This document shows positions 43,654 through 52,198 of a DNA stretch of 64,000 nucleotides, one piece after another (positions within the stretch are counted from its first letter, which is position 1; every line of letters starts with the position of its first letter). The notes under the pieces are model-generated. The model saw nothing but the letters and a program-made list of their open reading frames with translations. It was not told the DNA's origin and searched no databases. The stretch is from an uncultured Actinobaculum sp. GTDB taxonomy: Bacteria; Actinomycetota; Actinomycetes; Actinomycetales; Actinomycetaceae. The DNA is taken from contig CALIHR010000055.1 in the NCBI GenBank assembly GCA_938020505.1, positions 62,001 through 126,000 of the forward strand, in the 5' to 3' direction. The position numbers were made by a program, and so were the translations under genes.

Positions 43654-46157
43654 TCAGGAACCGGCGAACCTCCGGGCCGCGCGGATGACGCGCGCGGCCT
43701 GCTTCTCGAGCTCGGCGCGCGTCAGCCTCGCAACGCCGCCGTCCGGGTCGCCGTCGAAGTCCGCCTCGTTGCCTTCGCTCCCCCGGCGCAGGGCGGCCAA
43801 GAGGTTCTCCCGGTCCGGCTCGCCTCCGGGCATGAAGAGCTCGTTGCCGGCCTTGACGCTGGCCGCTGCGGTGGCGCGCGGGTGCTTCATGTCGCTGCGG
43901 GTCATGCCGTCGACGACCCAGTCGGTCATGACCAGGCCGTCGAAGCCCCACTCCTGGCGCAGGATCGCCTCGAGCAGCTCGGCCGATTCGGAGGTGTGGA
44001 CGCCGTTGATGAGGTTGTAGGAAGTCATGACGGCGGCGGGCCGAGCCTGGCGCACACAGATCTCAAAGGCGCGCAGGTAAAGGTCGCGCAGGGCGCGAGG
44101 GCTCACGTTGCTGTTGGAGTTGAGACGGTTGGTCTCCTGGTTGTTGCAGGCCAGGTGCTTGACGGTGACTCCCCGGCCCGGATGCGACTGGACGCCGCGG
44201 GCGATGGCGGCGGCGATGCGCCCGGACAGCAGTGGGTCCTCGGAGAGGTACTCGAAGTTGCGTCCGCACAGGGCGGTGCGGTGCAGGTTGAAGGCGGGCG
44301 CGAGCCAGAGGTCGACGCCGAAGCGCTCCATTTCGGCTCCGACGACGTCGCCGAGCCGCTGCGCCAGCGCCGGGTTCCAGGACTGGGCGAGCGCTGTGCC
44401 GATGGGGATGGCGGTGGTGTACTGCTCGCGGATCTCGGCGGGCTCACGGGGTTCGGGCTCGTCGGCGACGCCGAGGGCCTCGCGTCCGGCGTCGTCCATA
44501 AGCTCGAGGAAGGAGGCGGGCAGGCTGGAGTCGCTAAGAGAGAAGGGGCCCTCGGCGTCGACGCCATAGGCGGGGGCCAGCCGCAGTCCGGCGGGGCCGT
44601 CGGCCATGATGACGCTGGGCAGGCCGGGGATCCGCGTGGTTGTCTGGCCCGCCGCGCCGATGACGGCGGTGGAGGCTGCTCCGATAATGGAGCCGGACTC
44701 CTCGCCACGGCGGTAGTCGCCCAGGACGGTGTAGATGAGATCGTCGTCGGAGAGCCCTCGAGCCAGGGTGAGGGCCTCGCTGAAGCCCTCCGGAGCGGTC
44801 TGCTCATCGGGCTCGGCGAGTCCGGTCGGCGCAGGTCGGCCGGGTCGACGGCGAGCACCGGCAGGCCTGCCGGAATGTCGAGGACCGCCGGGGCCTCGGG
44901 CTTCCAGTCGGTGAAGCCTGGCTCCCCCAGGTCGCCGGCCAGGCGTCGCACGGTTGCGTCCCTGGCAAGCGCGACGACGGCGACGGGGCGCAAGTGCCGG
45001 CTGGAGGTTCCCGCCCGCAGCAGGTAGCGGCCGGCCTCCAGGATCGTGGCGCGGGCAGCCGCGTCGTAGGAGGCCAGGTCGGTCAGGTCGACGTCGATGG
45101 TGACCTGCGCCGCGGCTCCGGGGGCGATCTCGTCGGTCTTGGCGAAACCCGCCAACGCCTGAAGAGGCTGGTCGAGCCGGCCGGCCGGGACACTGACATA
45201 GACCTGAACGGTCTCCTTGCCAGGGCGCTCACCGGTGTTGGCGACGTCGACGTCGATGCTCACGCGGGCGCCGTCGAGGCTCACCTGGCGAGTCTGGACG
45301 TCGAAGGCCGTGTAGCCCAGGCCGAATCCGAAGGGGAAGAGCGGCTCCTTGCCGACCGAGTCGTAGAAGCGGTAGCCGACGTAGACCCCCTCACGATAGT
45401 GGGTGTCGTCCGGATCGCCGAAGTCGCCGATCTGGTCGTCCTCGTCCCAGGCGGCCCAGGTGGCGGCCAGCTTGCCAGAGGGATAGGTCCGCCCCAGGAG
45501 GACGTCGGCGAAGACGTCGCCGATGCTGGCGCCGAGCTGGGAGAGCAAAAGAATGTTGGTGACGCCCTCCATCGGACTGAGGTCGACGACGCCGCCCACG
45601 TTGAGGACGAGGAGGAACCGCTCGAAGCGCTCGTTCAGGGTGAGGATGTCGCGGATCTCGGTGTCGGTGAGCCTCAGGTCCCCGGCCTCGGGGGCGCGGT
45701 CACTGCCTTCCCCGGAGATACGGGCCAGAACGTAGACGGCCGTGCGCGGGTCGGCGTCGGTATCGACGTCGAGGGGGATCGTGTACTCCGGCTCGGGCAT
45801 GACCGAGCCCATGCCGACCATGATGGCGGGGACGCCTCGCTCGGCGGCCTCCGCCCTGATGCCGGCGATGAAGTCCTGGCGGGCATGGTCGCGGACGCGG
45901 TCGTAGGCGTCCAGCCAGGGCCTGGTGACGATGGAGAAGCCGGCAGCTTCCAGCCCCTCCTCGATGGAGGCGACGTGGCGGGAGTTGACGTCGCCGCTGC
46001 CGGTTCCGCCTTTGACGGTGTGGCGGGCGCCGGAGCCGAACAGGGCGATCTCGCCCGGTTGCGCCAGGGGAAAGGCGCCGTCGGAGCGCAGCAGCACCAT
46101 GCACTCGGGAGCCAGGGCACGGACAATGCTGAGATGGTCAACCTCGTAGGTTTACAT
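43654..46157 (-). pseudogene. Glycoside hydrolase family 3 beta-glucosidase with two lesions
   Basis: A good AGGAG lies before ATG 46157, but the next codon is TAA, after which the frame stays open (TYEVDHLSIVRALAPECMVL). Near 44,825 the frame shifts by one base; the second frame gives LAEPDEQTAPEGFSEALTLA then ADGPAGLRLAPAYGVDAEGP. Domain order is inverted: GH3 C-terminal domain, a fibronectin-like part (VQVYVSVPAGRLDQPLQALA), then the catalytic barrel with nucleophile aspartate in FDGLVMTDWVVDGMTRSD. Inverted order is known in some GH3 enzymes. Restored, it would be about 830 residues. With both lesions it probably yields no active enzyme. Confidence 0.8.
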
Positions 46158-46447
46158 GTCGCGTTTTCTCCTTGGCATGTCGGCACCGCATGTGGCGCAG
46201 CGTGCGAGTCTCCTCACTGTGCGAGCCTCCTCACTGAGTGAAAAGCCCGGGCCTTCCCCGTTATCGGCGGCCTCTGATACGGGCTTTGTCCCCGTGTTTT
46301 TGTCCCTGTGTTGTGGACACCGTGCGCCGTTAGGCTGCCAGTTTAACAGTGGTGGTTTTCCGTAGGCTGTCAGGATCGGCGGTCGCAGAACGAGCAGCGT
46401 GTGCGGACAGTGCGGCTGCGATCCATGCAACGGATGCCGCGGCGCGA
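46158..46447. other. Intergenic region with 17-base tandem repeat and TTGTGGACAC motif
   Basis: No gene is seen. Two adjacent near-copies of GTGCGAGTCTCCTCACT occur near 46,200-46,235, and GTTGTGGACACCGTG near 46,311 recurs almost exactly near 37,773 (GTTGTGGACACGGTG). The region precedes the GH3 start, which reads leftward, and follows the alpha-amylase stop. Confidence 0.4.
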
Positions 46448-47986
46448 TCAGTCCCCGCTTCCCACACGCAACCGGTATTCCTCGGCGCCGTCGAGTACCG
46501 GCTTGGCCTCCTCGGGCACGTACACGCTCAGACCGCCGTCGCTCACGGAAAGCTCTACGACGCCGTCGTCGCCGACGACGACCGGTTCGTGCCCGCCCAC
46601 CACGCTGACCCATTTCTTTCCGGCGTGGCGAGTGCCGACGTAAAGGCGCTTGGCGCCGGCCAGACGGTCCGAGAGCACCGCCGCAAGCCCGGAACCTGGG
46701 TGGGCGTCGTCGCCCTCGCGCGCGAAGCCGACGACGTCGGGCGCATCGAAGGCGTCGTGCTGCGGGCCGTGGGCAAGTGCGCGCCGCATGGTCATGAGCA
46801 AGGGCAGCTCGGCGACGGCCGGCAGATCGCCGGTCTCGGGCGTGCCGAAGAGATCGCCCCAAAAGACGCAGGGGGTTCCGGCTTCGCGCAGCAAAACGAC
46901 AGCGTATGCCGACGGCTTGAACCACGACTGGACGGTGGAGGCCAAGGACTGCCCCGGCTGGGTGTCGTGGTTTTCGACGAACGTGACGGCGCGGGCGGGG
47001 TCGGCGTCGACGAGGGCGCCCTCGAAGAGTCGGGAAAGATCGACGTCGCCGTTGGAGTTCGAAGCCGCGTGCAGGTGGAAGTGCAACGGCACGTCGAACA
47101 GGCTCGTGGACGGGACCGCTTCAAGGTATTCCTTCAGCTCGCCGACGTCGTGGGACCAGTACTCGCCGACGGCGGGAAGGGCGCGTCCGGTGGCTTTGCG
47201 AAGTTCGGGCAGCCAGCCGGCGAAGAAGTCTGCGCCGATATGCTTGACGGCGTCGAGCCGCAGGCCGTCGATGTCGGCGGTTTCGACGTACCAGCGTCCC
47301 CAGCTGTCGAGTTCGGCCCGCACCTTCGGGTCGGCGACGTCGACGTCGCAGCCCATGAGGTAGTCATAGTTGCCGAACTCGTCGTCGACGTTCTCGTTCC
47401 ACTGCTTTCCCTCGAAGAGCCACACCCCCGAAATTCCGCGGGTTTCATCCCAGTCGGAGCCGTTGAAACACGTCCAATCCCAGGTGAAGTCGGAATAGGC
47501 ACCCCCGCGGCCGGGAAATTCGTAGCGCGTCCACGCTTGGATCTCCTCGGCCTCGCCGATGGGCCGACGGCGGTCACTCGGGTCGACGGGCATGGCGCGC
47601 ACCGTCTCCACGGCTTCGCCGCCCATGCGGTGGTTGAGAACGACGTCGGCCACCACGGAGACGCCCGCGGCGTGCAGCGCCGAGACGGCCGCGAGGTATT
47701 CGTCCTTGGTGCCGTACTTGGTGGGCACGGCGCCTTTCTGATCGAACTCCCCCAGGTCGTACATGTCGTAGACGCCGTATCCGACGTCCTTCACCCCGGC
47801 ATGCCCCTTGTAGGCGGGCGGGAGCCATATGGAACTGACGCCGCAGGCCGCCAGGAACTCGGCGTTGCGGGCCAGAAGCCGCCAGTGGCTCGAATCCGGA
47901 GCCATGTCCCAGGCGAAAGCCTGAAGCAGAAGGGGGTTGACGACGTCGGACGCCCCCTCGCTGTTCGCGCGATCGTTGTTGCCCAT
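46448..47986 (-). CDS. Alpha-amylase (GH13), apparently cytoplasmic
   Basis: A 512-residue enzyme with no signal peptide; ATG 47986 is preceded by AAGGA, unlike ATG 48010. The GH13 regions are all present: VSVVADVVLNHRMGGE (region I), DGLRLDAVKHIGADFFAG (nucleophile aspartate), GEYWSHD (acid glutamate) and AVTFVENHDTQPGQSL (region IV). It is closest to the AmyS/AmyA cytoplasmic alpha-amylases that act on maltodextrins or glycogen. The adjacent GH3 pseudogene suggests a former sugar-use cluster. Confidence 0.95.
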   Translation of the reverse strand: MGNNDRANSEGASDVVNPLLLQAFAWDMAPDSSHWRLLARNAEFLAACGVSSIWLPPAYKGHAGVKDVGYGVYDMYDLGEFDQKGAVPTKYGTKDEYLAAVSALHAAGVSVVADVVLNHRMGGEAVETVRAMPVDPSDRRRPIGEAEEIQAWTRYEFPGRGGAYSDFTWDWTCFNGSDWDETRGISGVWLFEGKQWNENVDDEFGNYDYLMGCDVDVADPKVRAELDSWGRWYVETADIDGLRLDAVKHIGADFFAGWLPELRKATGRALPAVGEYWSHDVGELKEYLEAVPSTSLFDVPLHFHLHAASNSNGDVDLSRLFEGALVDADPARAVTFVENHDTQPGQSLASTVQSWFKPSAYAVVLLREAGTPCVFWGDLFGTPETGDLPAVAELPLLMTMRRALAHGPQHDAFDAPDVVGFAREGDDAHPGSGLAAVLSDRLAGAKRLYVGTRHAGKKWVSVVGGHEPVVVGDDGVVELSVSDGGLSVYVPEEAKPVLDGAEEYRLRVGSGD

Positions 47987-48150
47987 GTCTTCGGTCCTTT
48001 CACAGCTCATCGATCGAGACTCACGTAGACACTACCCGCTGATCTTTCCGAAGAATCCTTACAAACCTCTGAAGGGAGCTCAATGCGGCGGCAGTCGGCC
48101 CCGGGTCGCGTTCAAAGGACGTCTTCCGACGTTCGGAGGAAACTTGCACC

Positions 48151-48185
48151 GTTGACGTATGTTGGCGGGATCTTATAGCGTCAAC
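48151..48185 (+). promoter_or_regulatory. Promoter/operator of first duplicated membrane gene
   Basis: GTTGACG (48151-48157) and CGTCAAC (48179-48185) form an inverted repeat. TTGACG may also be the -35 box, with TATAGC at 48174-48179 after 16 bases, so the repeat covers both promoter elements. The ATG follows two bases after the right arm; leaderless translation is likely. Confidence 0.6.
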
Positions 48186-48187
48186 AC

Positions 48188-48595
48188 ATGACGGAAACAC
48201 AAGAAAAAGAGCTCCCCGAACAGCAGCCATCGTGGCCTGCCTGGCGGAGCCGGGTCCTTTCCATAGCGGGCACGCTCATACTCGTCAGCGCAGCGCTGAC
48301 CGGCGGGGCCGCAATTCTCTTCTGGGAGTTCGAAAGTGAATGCCCCAGCGAAACTGCTGGCTGCGAATACGTGGTGCGGCGTCCAGGCCTCCTGTTCCTG
48401 GGGATCTACGCGCTCGTCAGCGCCGCAATCACCCTGTGGAAAATGATCCGCGCAACGCGCACACGCGATGTGCGCGAGATGCGAACCGCGCTCGTCCTCC
48501 TCGCAGTCACTCTCGCTCTTGCTCTGTCCATAGTGGGCGTGCCATTCCTCGACGCCCTTTTTGACGAGCCGGAACTACCGCATTTTGGCGGCTGA
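48188..48595 (+). CDS. Duplicated small membrane protein, copy 1
   Basis: A 135-residue protein of unknown family. An acidic, Gln-rich N-terminus precedes three hydrophobic segments (about residues 25-47, 68-85 and 103-122), with two cysteines in the outer loop (SECPSETAGC). It is closely related to the next gene: RPGLLFLGIYALVSAAITLW and KMIRATRTRDVR are identical between copies. The two genes share promoter sequence and arose by tandem duplication with a period near 638 bases. Topology suggests a Cys-containing extracellular loop. Confidence 0.75.
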   Translation: MTETQEKELPEQQPSWPAWRSRVLSIAGTLILVSAALTGGAAILFWEFESECPSETAGCEYVVRRPGLLFLGIYALVSAAITLWKMIRATRTRDVREMRTALVLLAVTLALALSIVGVPFLDALFDEPELPHFGG

Positions 48596-48788
48596 CACCC
48601 TCTGCCGGTCCCTGCGAAAGCAACATGCTCACCCATGAATTCGATCGCTCGAACCCTTCGAGTCCCATCGCCCGCGGAAAAGAAGAACCACGCGGACTGC
48701 CGGCGAGAAGATCAGCGCGAAGGCTTCAAAAGGACCTCGGATCGCCGGCCCGGAGGAGCCCTTCTGCCATTCGGAAGAACTTTGCACC

Positions 48789-48823
48789 GTTGACGTATGT
48801 TGGAGAGATCTTATAGCGTCAAC
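48789..48823 (+). promoter_or_regulatory. Promoter/operator of second duplicated membrane gene
   Basis: The same arrangement as before copy 1: GTTGACG (48789-48795) and CGTCAAC (48817-48823), with TATAGC inside and the ATG two bases later. Conservation of this box between copies, while surrounding bases differ, supports regulatory function. Confidence 0.6.
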
Positions 48824-48825
48824 AT

Positions 48826-49299
48826 ATGACGGAAACACAAGAAGAAGCGCCCTTGAAACAGCAGCGATCATGGACTGCGCGACAAATCCGGGCCCTTTCC
48901 ATAGCGGGCGTCTTCATACTTGGCGGCGCAGTGATATCCAGCGGAGTCGCCATCTTCACGTGGCAGTATGAAGATCTTTGTCCCAAGGGAGGAGAGTGCA
49001 AAACTCTTGTGTGGCGTCCGGGCCTTCTGTTCCTGGGGATCTATGCGCTCGTCAGCGCCGCAATCACCCTGTGGAAAATGATCCGCGCAACGCGCACACG
49101 CGATGTGCGCCGGCTCCGAACCGCGCTCGTCCTCCTCGCAATCACATTCTCCCTGGTTCTGGCTGTCTGGGGCACGTTGCTCATCGACAATTCTTCGCAC
49201 AAACGGCATGAGTACCGGCCTTCCAGCGACGATCCATGCGAAGTCTATGACTGCAACCCTTCCAGCACCGCGCCGCCAACGGAGGGAAGTCCCAAATGA
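48826..49299 (+). CDS. Duplicated small membrane protein, copy 2
   Basis: A 157-residue paralogue of the preceding gene. The N-terminus (MTETQEEAPLKQQRSW) and central helices are similar; the outer loop also keeps two cysteines (CPKGGEC). The C-terminal tail differs: HKRHEYRPSSDDPCEVYDCN adds two more cysteines. The helix/loop region RPGLLFLGIYALVSAAITLW is identical to copy 1, while flanks have drifted, which argues for selection. Function unknown. Confidence 0.75.
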   Translation: MTETQEEAPLKQQRSWTARQIRALSIAGVFILGGAVISSGVAIFTWQYEDLCPKGGECKTLVWRPGLLFLGIYALVSAAITLWKMIRATRTRDVRRLRTALVLLAITFSLVLAVWGTLLIDNSSHKRHEYRPSSDDPCEVYDCNPSSTAPPTEGSPK

Positions 49300-49521
49300 G
49301 GGCCTCTGCGGGAAGATCCACGAATGAGGGCTTCCGTTCGGCCAACGGCATTTCGCACATGGTTGCGCCGTCGCCAGCCAGGTCAGCAGTCAATGAGCGC
49401 GCGACTGGAAGATCACAGGCTTGAGTCGAAGGCCAGAAAGGCGGCGGCAAAGATTGACATCTGAACCGCGGGAAAAGCGGCAAGCCACATCATTATCGCA
49501 ACATCGAAACCGAATTGTGGA

Positions 49522-49537
49522 TGTACAATGTACGTAC
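49522..49537 (+). promoter_or_regulatory. Candidate operator/-10 of the TacAT-like module
   Basis: TGTACAATGTACGTAC contains TACAAT (49524-49529), a plausible -10 box, and overlapping GTAC palindromes, a layout suited to autorepression by the ribbon-helix-helix antitoxin. The antitoxin start lies 16 bases after this element. Confidence 0.45.
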
Positions 49538-49552
49538 GCGAAAGGCGTTTCT

Positions 49553-49849
49553 ATGTCGACGACCGCCAAAACACGTCGCATCAACCTCCGCGCTAGCGAA
49601 CGACAAGAGGCGGCGATACGCCATGCGGCTGAGTTAAGCGATTCGACGGTTTCAGAGTTCATTTTGAGAAGCGCTGTCGAGCACGCCGAACGAGTGCTCG
49701 CGGACCGCCGTCGGTTCGCGCTCTCCGACGAGGAGTATTCGCTCTTCCTGGAAGCACTTGACTCACCGGTCGAAACCGCCAAGTTACGGCGACTATTTGA
49801 GCGTGAAAGCCCCATTGGCTCCGAAATCGCGTTGCGCGACGATTCATGA
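49553..49849 (+). CDS. TacA-type antitoxin (DUF1778, ribbon-helix-helix)
   Basis: ATG 49553 with AAAGG eight bases upstream gives 98 residues. RRINLRASERQEAAIRHAAE and LSDSTVSEFILRSAVEHAER are the DUF1778 ribbon-helix-helix, which binds DNA as a dimer and neutralises a GNAT toxin with its C-terminal part. The stop overlaps the ATG of the toxin gene (ATGA), the usual arrangement of this module. Expression is likely autoregulated at the GTAC palindromes upstream. Confidence 0.92.
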   Translation: MSTTAKTRRINLRASERQEAAIRHAAELSDSTVSEFILRSAVEHAERVLADRRRFALSDEEYSLFLEALDSPVETAKLRRLFERESPIGSEIALRDDS

Positions 49850-50370
49850 ACGCAACTCTGCTGGCACCGCGCCGCCTGCGGAAGGAGGATTCGCGTAATA
49901 GCTTCAGATCGGGCGTTGACGAGCTCGACACGTGGTTTCAGAAATTTGCGTGGGAAAATCAGCGGAACAACAATGCCGTGACCTACGTCGCATGCGCTGA
50001 TAAGCGTGTTGTGGGTTACTGCGCGCTAGCCGCGGGCGGCGTGAGCAAAGCAAGCGTCGACGAGCATTTCGCCATGCGTCACCCGAGCGACATTCCATGC
50101 ATATTGCTCACCAGGCTCGCAGTCGATGAACGTGCAACCGGACAAGGAATCGGCATGGTCATGCTGCAGGACGCTCTTCGAAGAGCACTGGCGGCAAGCA
50201 AGCCCCTCGGCGCGGCATGCGTTCTCATTCACTGCCGCGACGCCGCGGCGAAGTCCTTCTATATGCACCATGTGGACGCGCTCGCCTCGCCAGCCGACCC
50301 GCTCCAGCTCGTGGTTCCCATGAAGCGCATCGAGGCGCTGCTGGTTGGACGGGGACGGGATGGCGGATAG
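49846..50370 (+). CDS. TacT/AtaT-type GNAT toxin (aminoacyl-tRNA acetyltransferase)
   Basis: A 174-residue protein overlapping the antitoxin by four bases. LRKEDSRNSFRSGVDELDTW is the conserved N-terminal part of DUF1778-linked toxins, LAVDERATGQGIGMVMLQDA is the acetyl-CoA loop (Q-G-x-G), and AAKSFYMHHVDALA carries the catalytic tyrosine. Known members acetylate the amino group of charged tRNAs and stop translation. It looks intact. Confidence 0.92.
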   Translation: MNATLLAPRRLRKEDSRNSFRSGVDELDTWFQKFAWENQRNNNAVTYVACADKRVVGYCALAAGGVSKASVDEHFAMRHPSDIPCILLTRLAVDERATGQGIGMVMLQDALRRALAASKPLGAACVLIHCRDAAAKSFYMHHVDALASPADPLQLVVPMKRIEALLVGRGRDGG

Positions 50371-50532
50371 AGCCGGGCGCCGATGCAGTTCCCCCGACTC
50401 GGCGCCTCGCCGCCTTGACAGTCACCTTCACGCCCAGTTGTCGTTTCAGCCTCATCGCCGTCCAACCGGTCCCAATGCCCATCGGTTGAACAACAAAGCG
50501 ACGGTAAGAGCGGCAGCATCCTCCGGACGGCC

Positions 50533-51773
50533 TCAATTGACACGTTGACTGATGCGGGCCATAGCATCCAGACGCTTTTCGATGGATTCGGCCATCATCG
50601 CGACCTCGCGTTCGGGAACGCGATTCGATTTCGCCTTGTCTCGCCATTTCGACAAAGCAGCCACAACGCGTCCCACATGTTTCCTTGCATCCGCGAGGTT
50701 AAGCCTGCAATCCTCGGCAAAGGCGAGAAGTCTATCGACCTCATCGGGCATCACATCAGCGCCCATGATCGACGTCGCCCGCCGTCGGTTCAAATCCGGG
50801 ATGGGATTCATGTCGAAGGCCGGGCTGAGCCTCCACAGGCCGCGACGGGCAAGGAAACCGTGGTTGCGCAAATGATCGTCGGCGTTGCCGAGAGCGATAT
50901 TTGCGACGACTCGGTCATAGAGCTCGTGGAGATCTTGCACTGGAGAAGGCGAGACGCGCGGACCGTCTCCGCAATGTCGGCGTAGTCTCGTTGCTCGCCG
51001 TCGGAGGAACCGATAGCCGTCATGGCGCTGAAGTAACCGAGACGCTCATCGCCGGTCGCTCTATCGAAGCGTCGCAGAAGGAGCACGCTTCTGTCCCCCA
51101 CCTGAGCGAGTCTGTGGGAGGGGGTCCGAACGCCGGCCGCCTCAAGCAGGTCAAGCGCAGTGGCTTCCCACGCCATGACGTCCCACGAGTCGCCGGCGTG
51201 GGGGAACTTCGCAATGGCGAGGCCGCCGTCGTCTAATCTGACCGAGGTCTTAGGCCGAGCGCCCCAAGCCTGTCGTTCCGGTGTTGAGGAGGCACTTGAC
51301 GGCATCCGAAGGGTCATCGTCGGATGCCAGCTCGTCGCTTGCATGCAAAAGTTCGGGAAGGGCAATGAGCCGAGGGACGCGTGAGGGCTCACCCAGAAAC
51401 TCGTCGTCCCCGAGCAGCCGAAACCGCAGAGAGCCTTGGCGGGTGTCATCGCTGACACCCAGAAGGAAATCGAGGTCGTCTAGTCGGCGGGGCGCTCGCC
51501 TTTTTCCCGAGCACGCGACATCTCGGCCTTCCGGATGAGATTGCGGCCCCAACGGTCAGGTGCGCTGTCGGCGAAAGCCCCGAGAAGACTCGGATGATAC
51601 TGGGTGCCCGGAACCAGCTGCAGACCGGGATCGATGTTCATCTCGCCGGCAGCGAGATACGCAGGATCGTAAAGGAAAGATGTGGAGACTCGCCCGCGCG
51701 ATCGCGCGATATGCGCTTGGCCCGCCGGGCGGAGAGAGCCATTCGTGTCGACGAAGACTTCGACGGCGGTCAT
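50533..51773 (-). pseudogene. hipA: hipA kinase-toxin gene broken by three frameshifts
   Basis: Four reading segments in order reconstruct HipA: EVFVDTNGSLRPAGQAHIAR (N-terminal domain), LDDLDFLLGVSDDTRQGSLR, then GARPKTSVRLDDGGLAIAKF (the glycine-rich loop) with LLRRFDRATGDERLGYFSAM, then NIALGNADDHLRNHGFL and LSPAFDMNP (catalytic and metal motifs). The frame changes near 51,484, 51,265 and 50,945. HipA kinases phosphorylate tRNA synthetases or similar targets. No single frame spans the kinase core, so the toxin is dead unless the sequence has errors. The antitoxin fragment precedes it with overlapping ends. Confidence 0.8.
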
Positions 51774-52035
51774 CGGGCGCGCTTCCTCGTCAGCCGACCG
51801 GCGCGAAGCCTGCCGATGTCACTGTTGAGCGGGTCGACGGCGTCGATCGTCTGATCGAGTATCCCAAGGGCTCGCAGCACTTGGGCGACGCTGTTGAAGC
51901 TGACGTTCGAGCTCCCCGACTCGATTTTGCGCAGGGTGTCCCGCGTGATGTCCGCACGCTCAGCTCCGACATACGGCGATTGTGCCCGTCTTTCAGTTCG
52001 ACCGGCTCGCCGCCGGACGGCCTCAGGTTCGGCAT
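51770..52035 (-). pseudogene. hipB: hipB antitoxin gene with frameshift
   Basis: The N-terminus MPNLRPSGGEPVELKDGHNR and RRMSEL is in one frame; about 51,955 the reading continues two bases off as ERADITRDTLRKIESGSSNV and SFNSVAQVLRALGILDQTID, a HipB-type helix-turn-helix. Joined, MSELAERADITRDTLRKIES is exactly what the family has. The end overlaps the start of hipA by four bases. The module is therefore decayed in both genes. Confidence 0.75.
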
Positions 52036-52198
52036 CAGACACCCTTCGTTCGACGTCGGACGCTCTGGCGAATCCACACGGTAATGGGCTAACGCTGTTT
52101 GTTAGCGCGTTTTATTTAAGGTTCAGAATAGAATCTGAGTCCAACGCATAGGACGAAAAACGTCAGAACTAGACCGTTCCACATGATAGTCTCTTTTC

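Noticed and set aside
44994..46241. A 415-codon plus-strand frame opposite the GH3 pseudogene
   Set aside because: Valine/aspartate/glycine-rich complement of the GH3 gene. The GH3 domains read clearly on the minus strand despite its lesions.
46349..48028. A 559-codon plus-strand frame over the alpha-amylase gene
   Set aside because: Shadow frame with no motif; the minus strand has all four GH13 regions.
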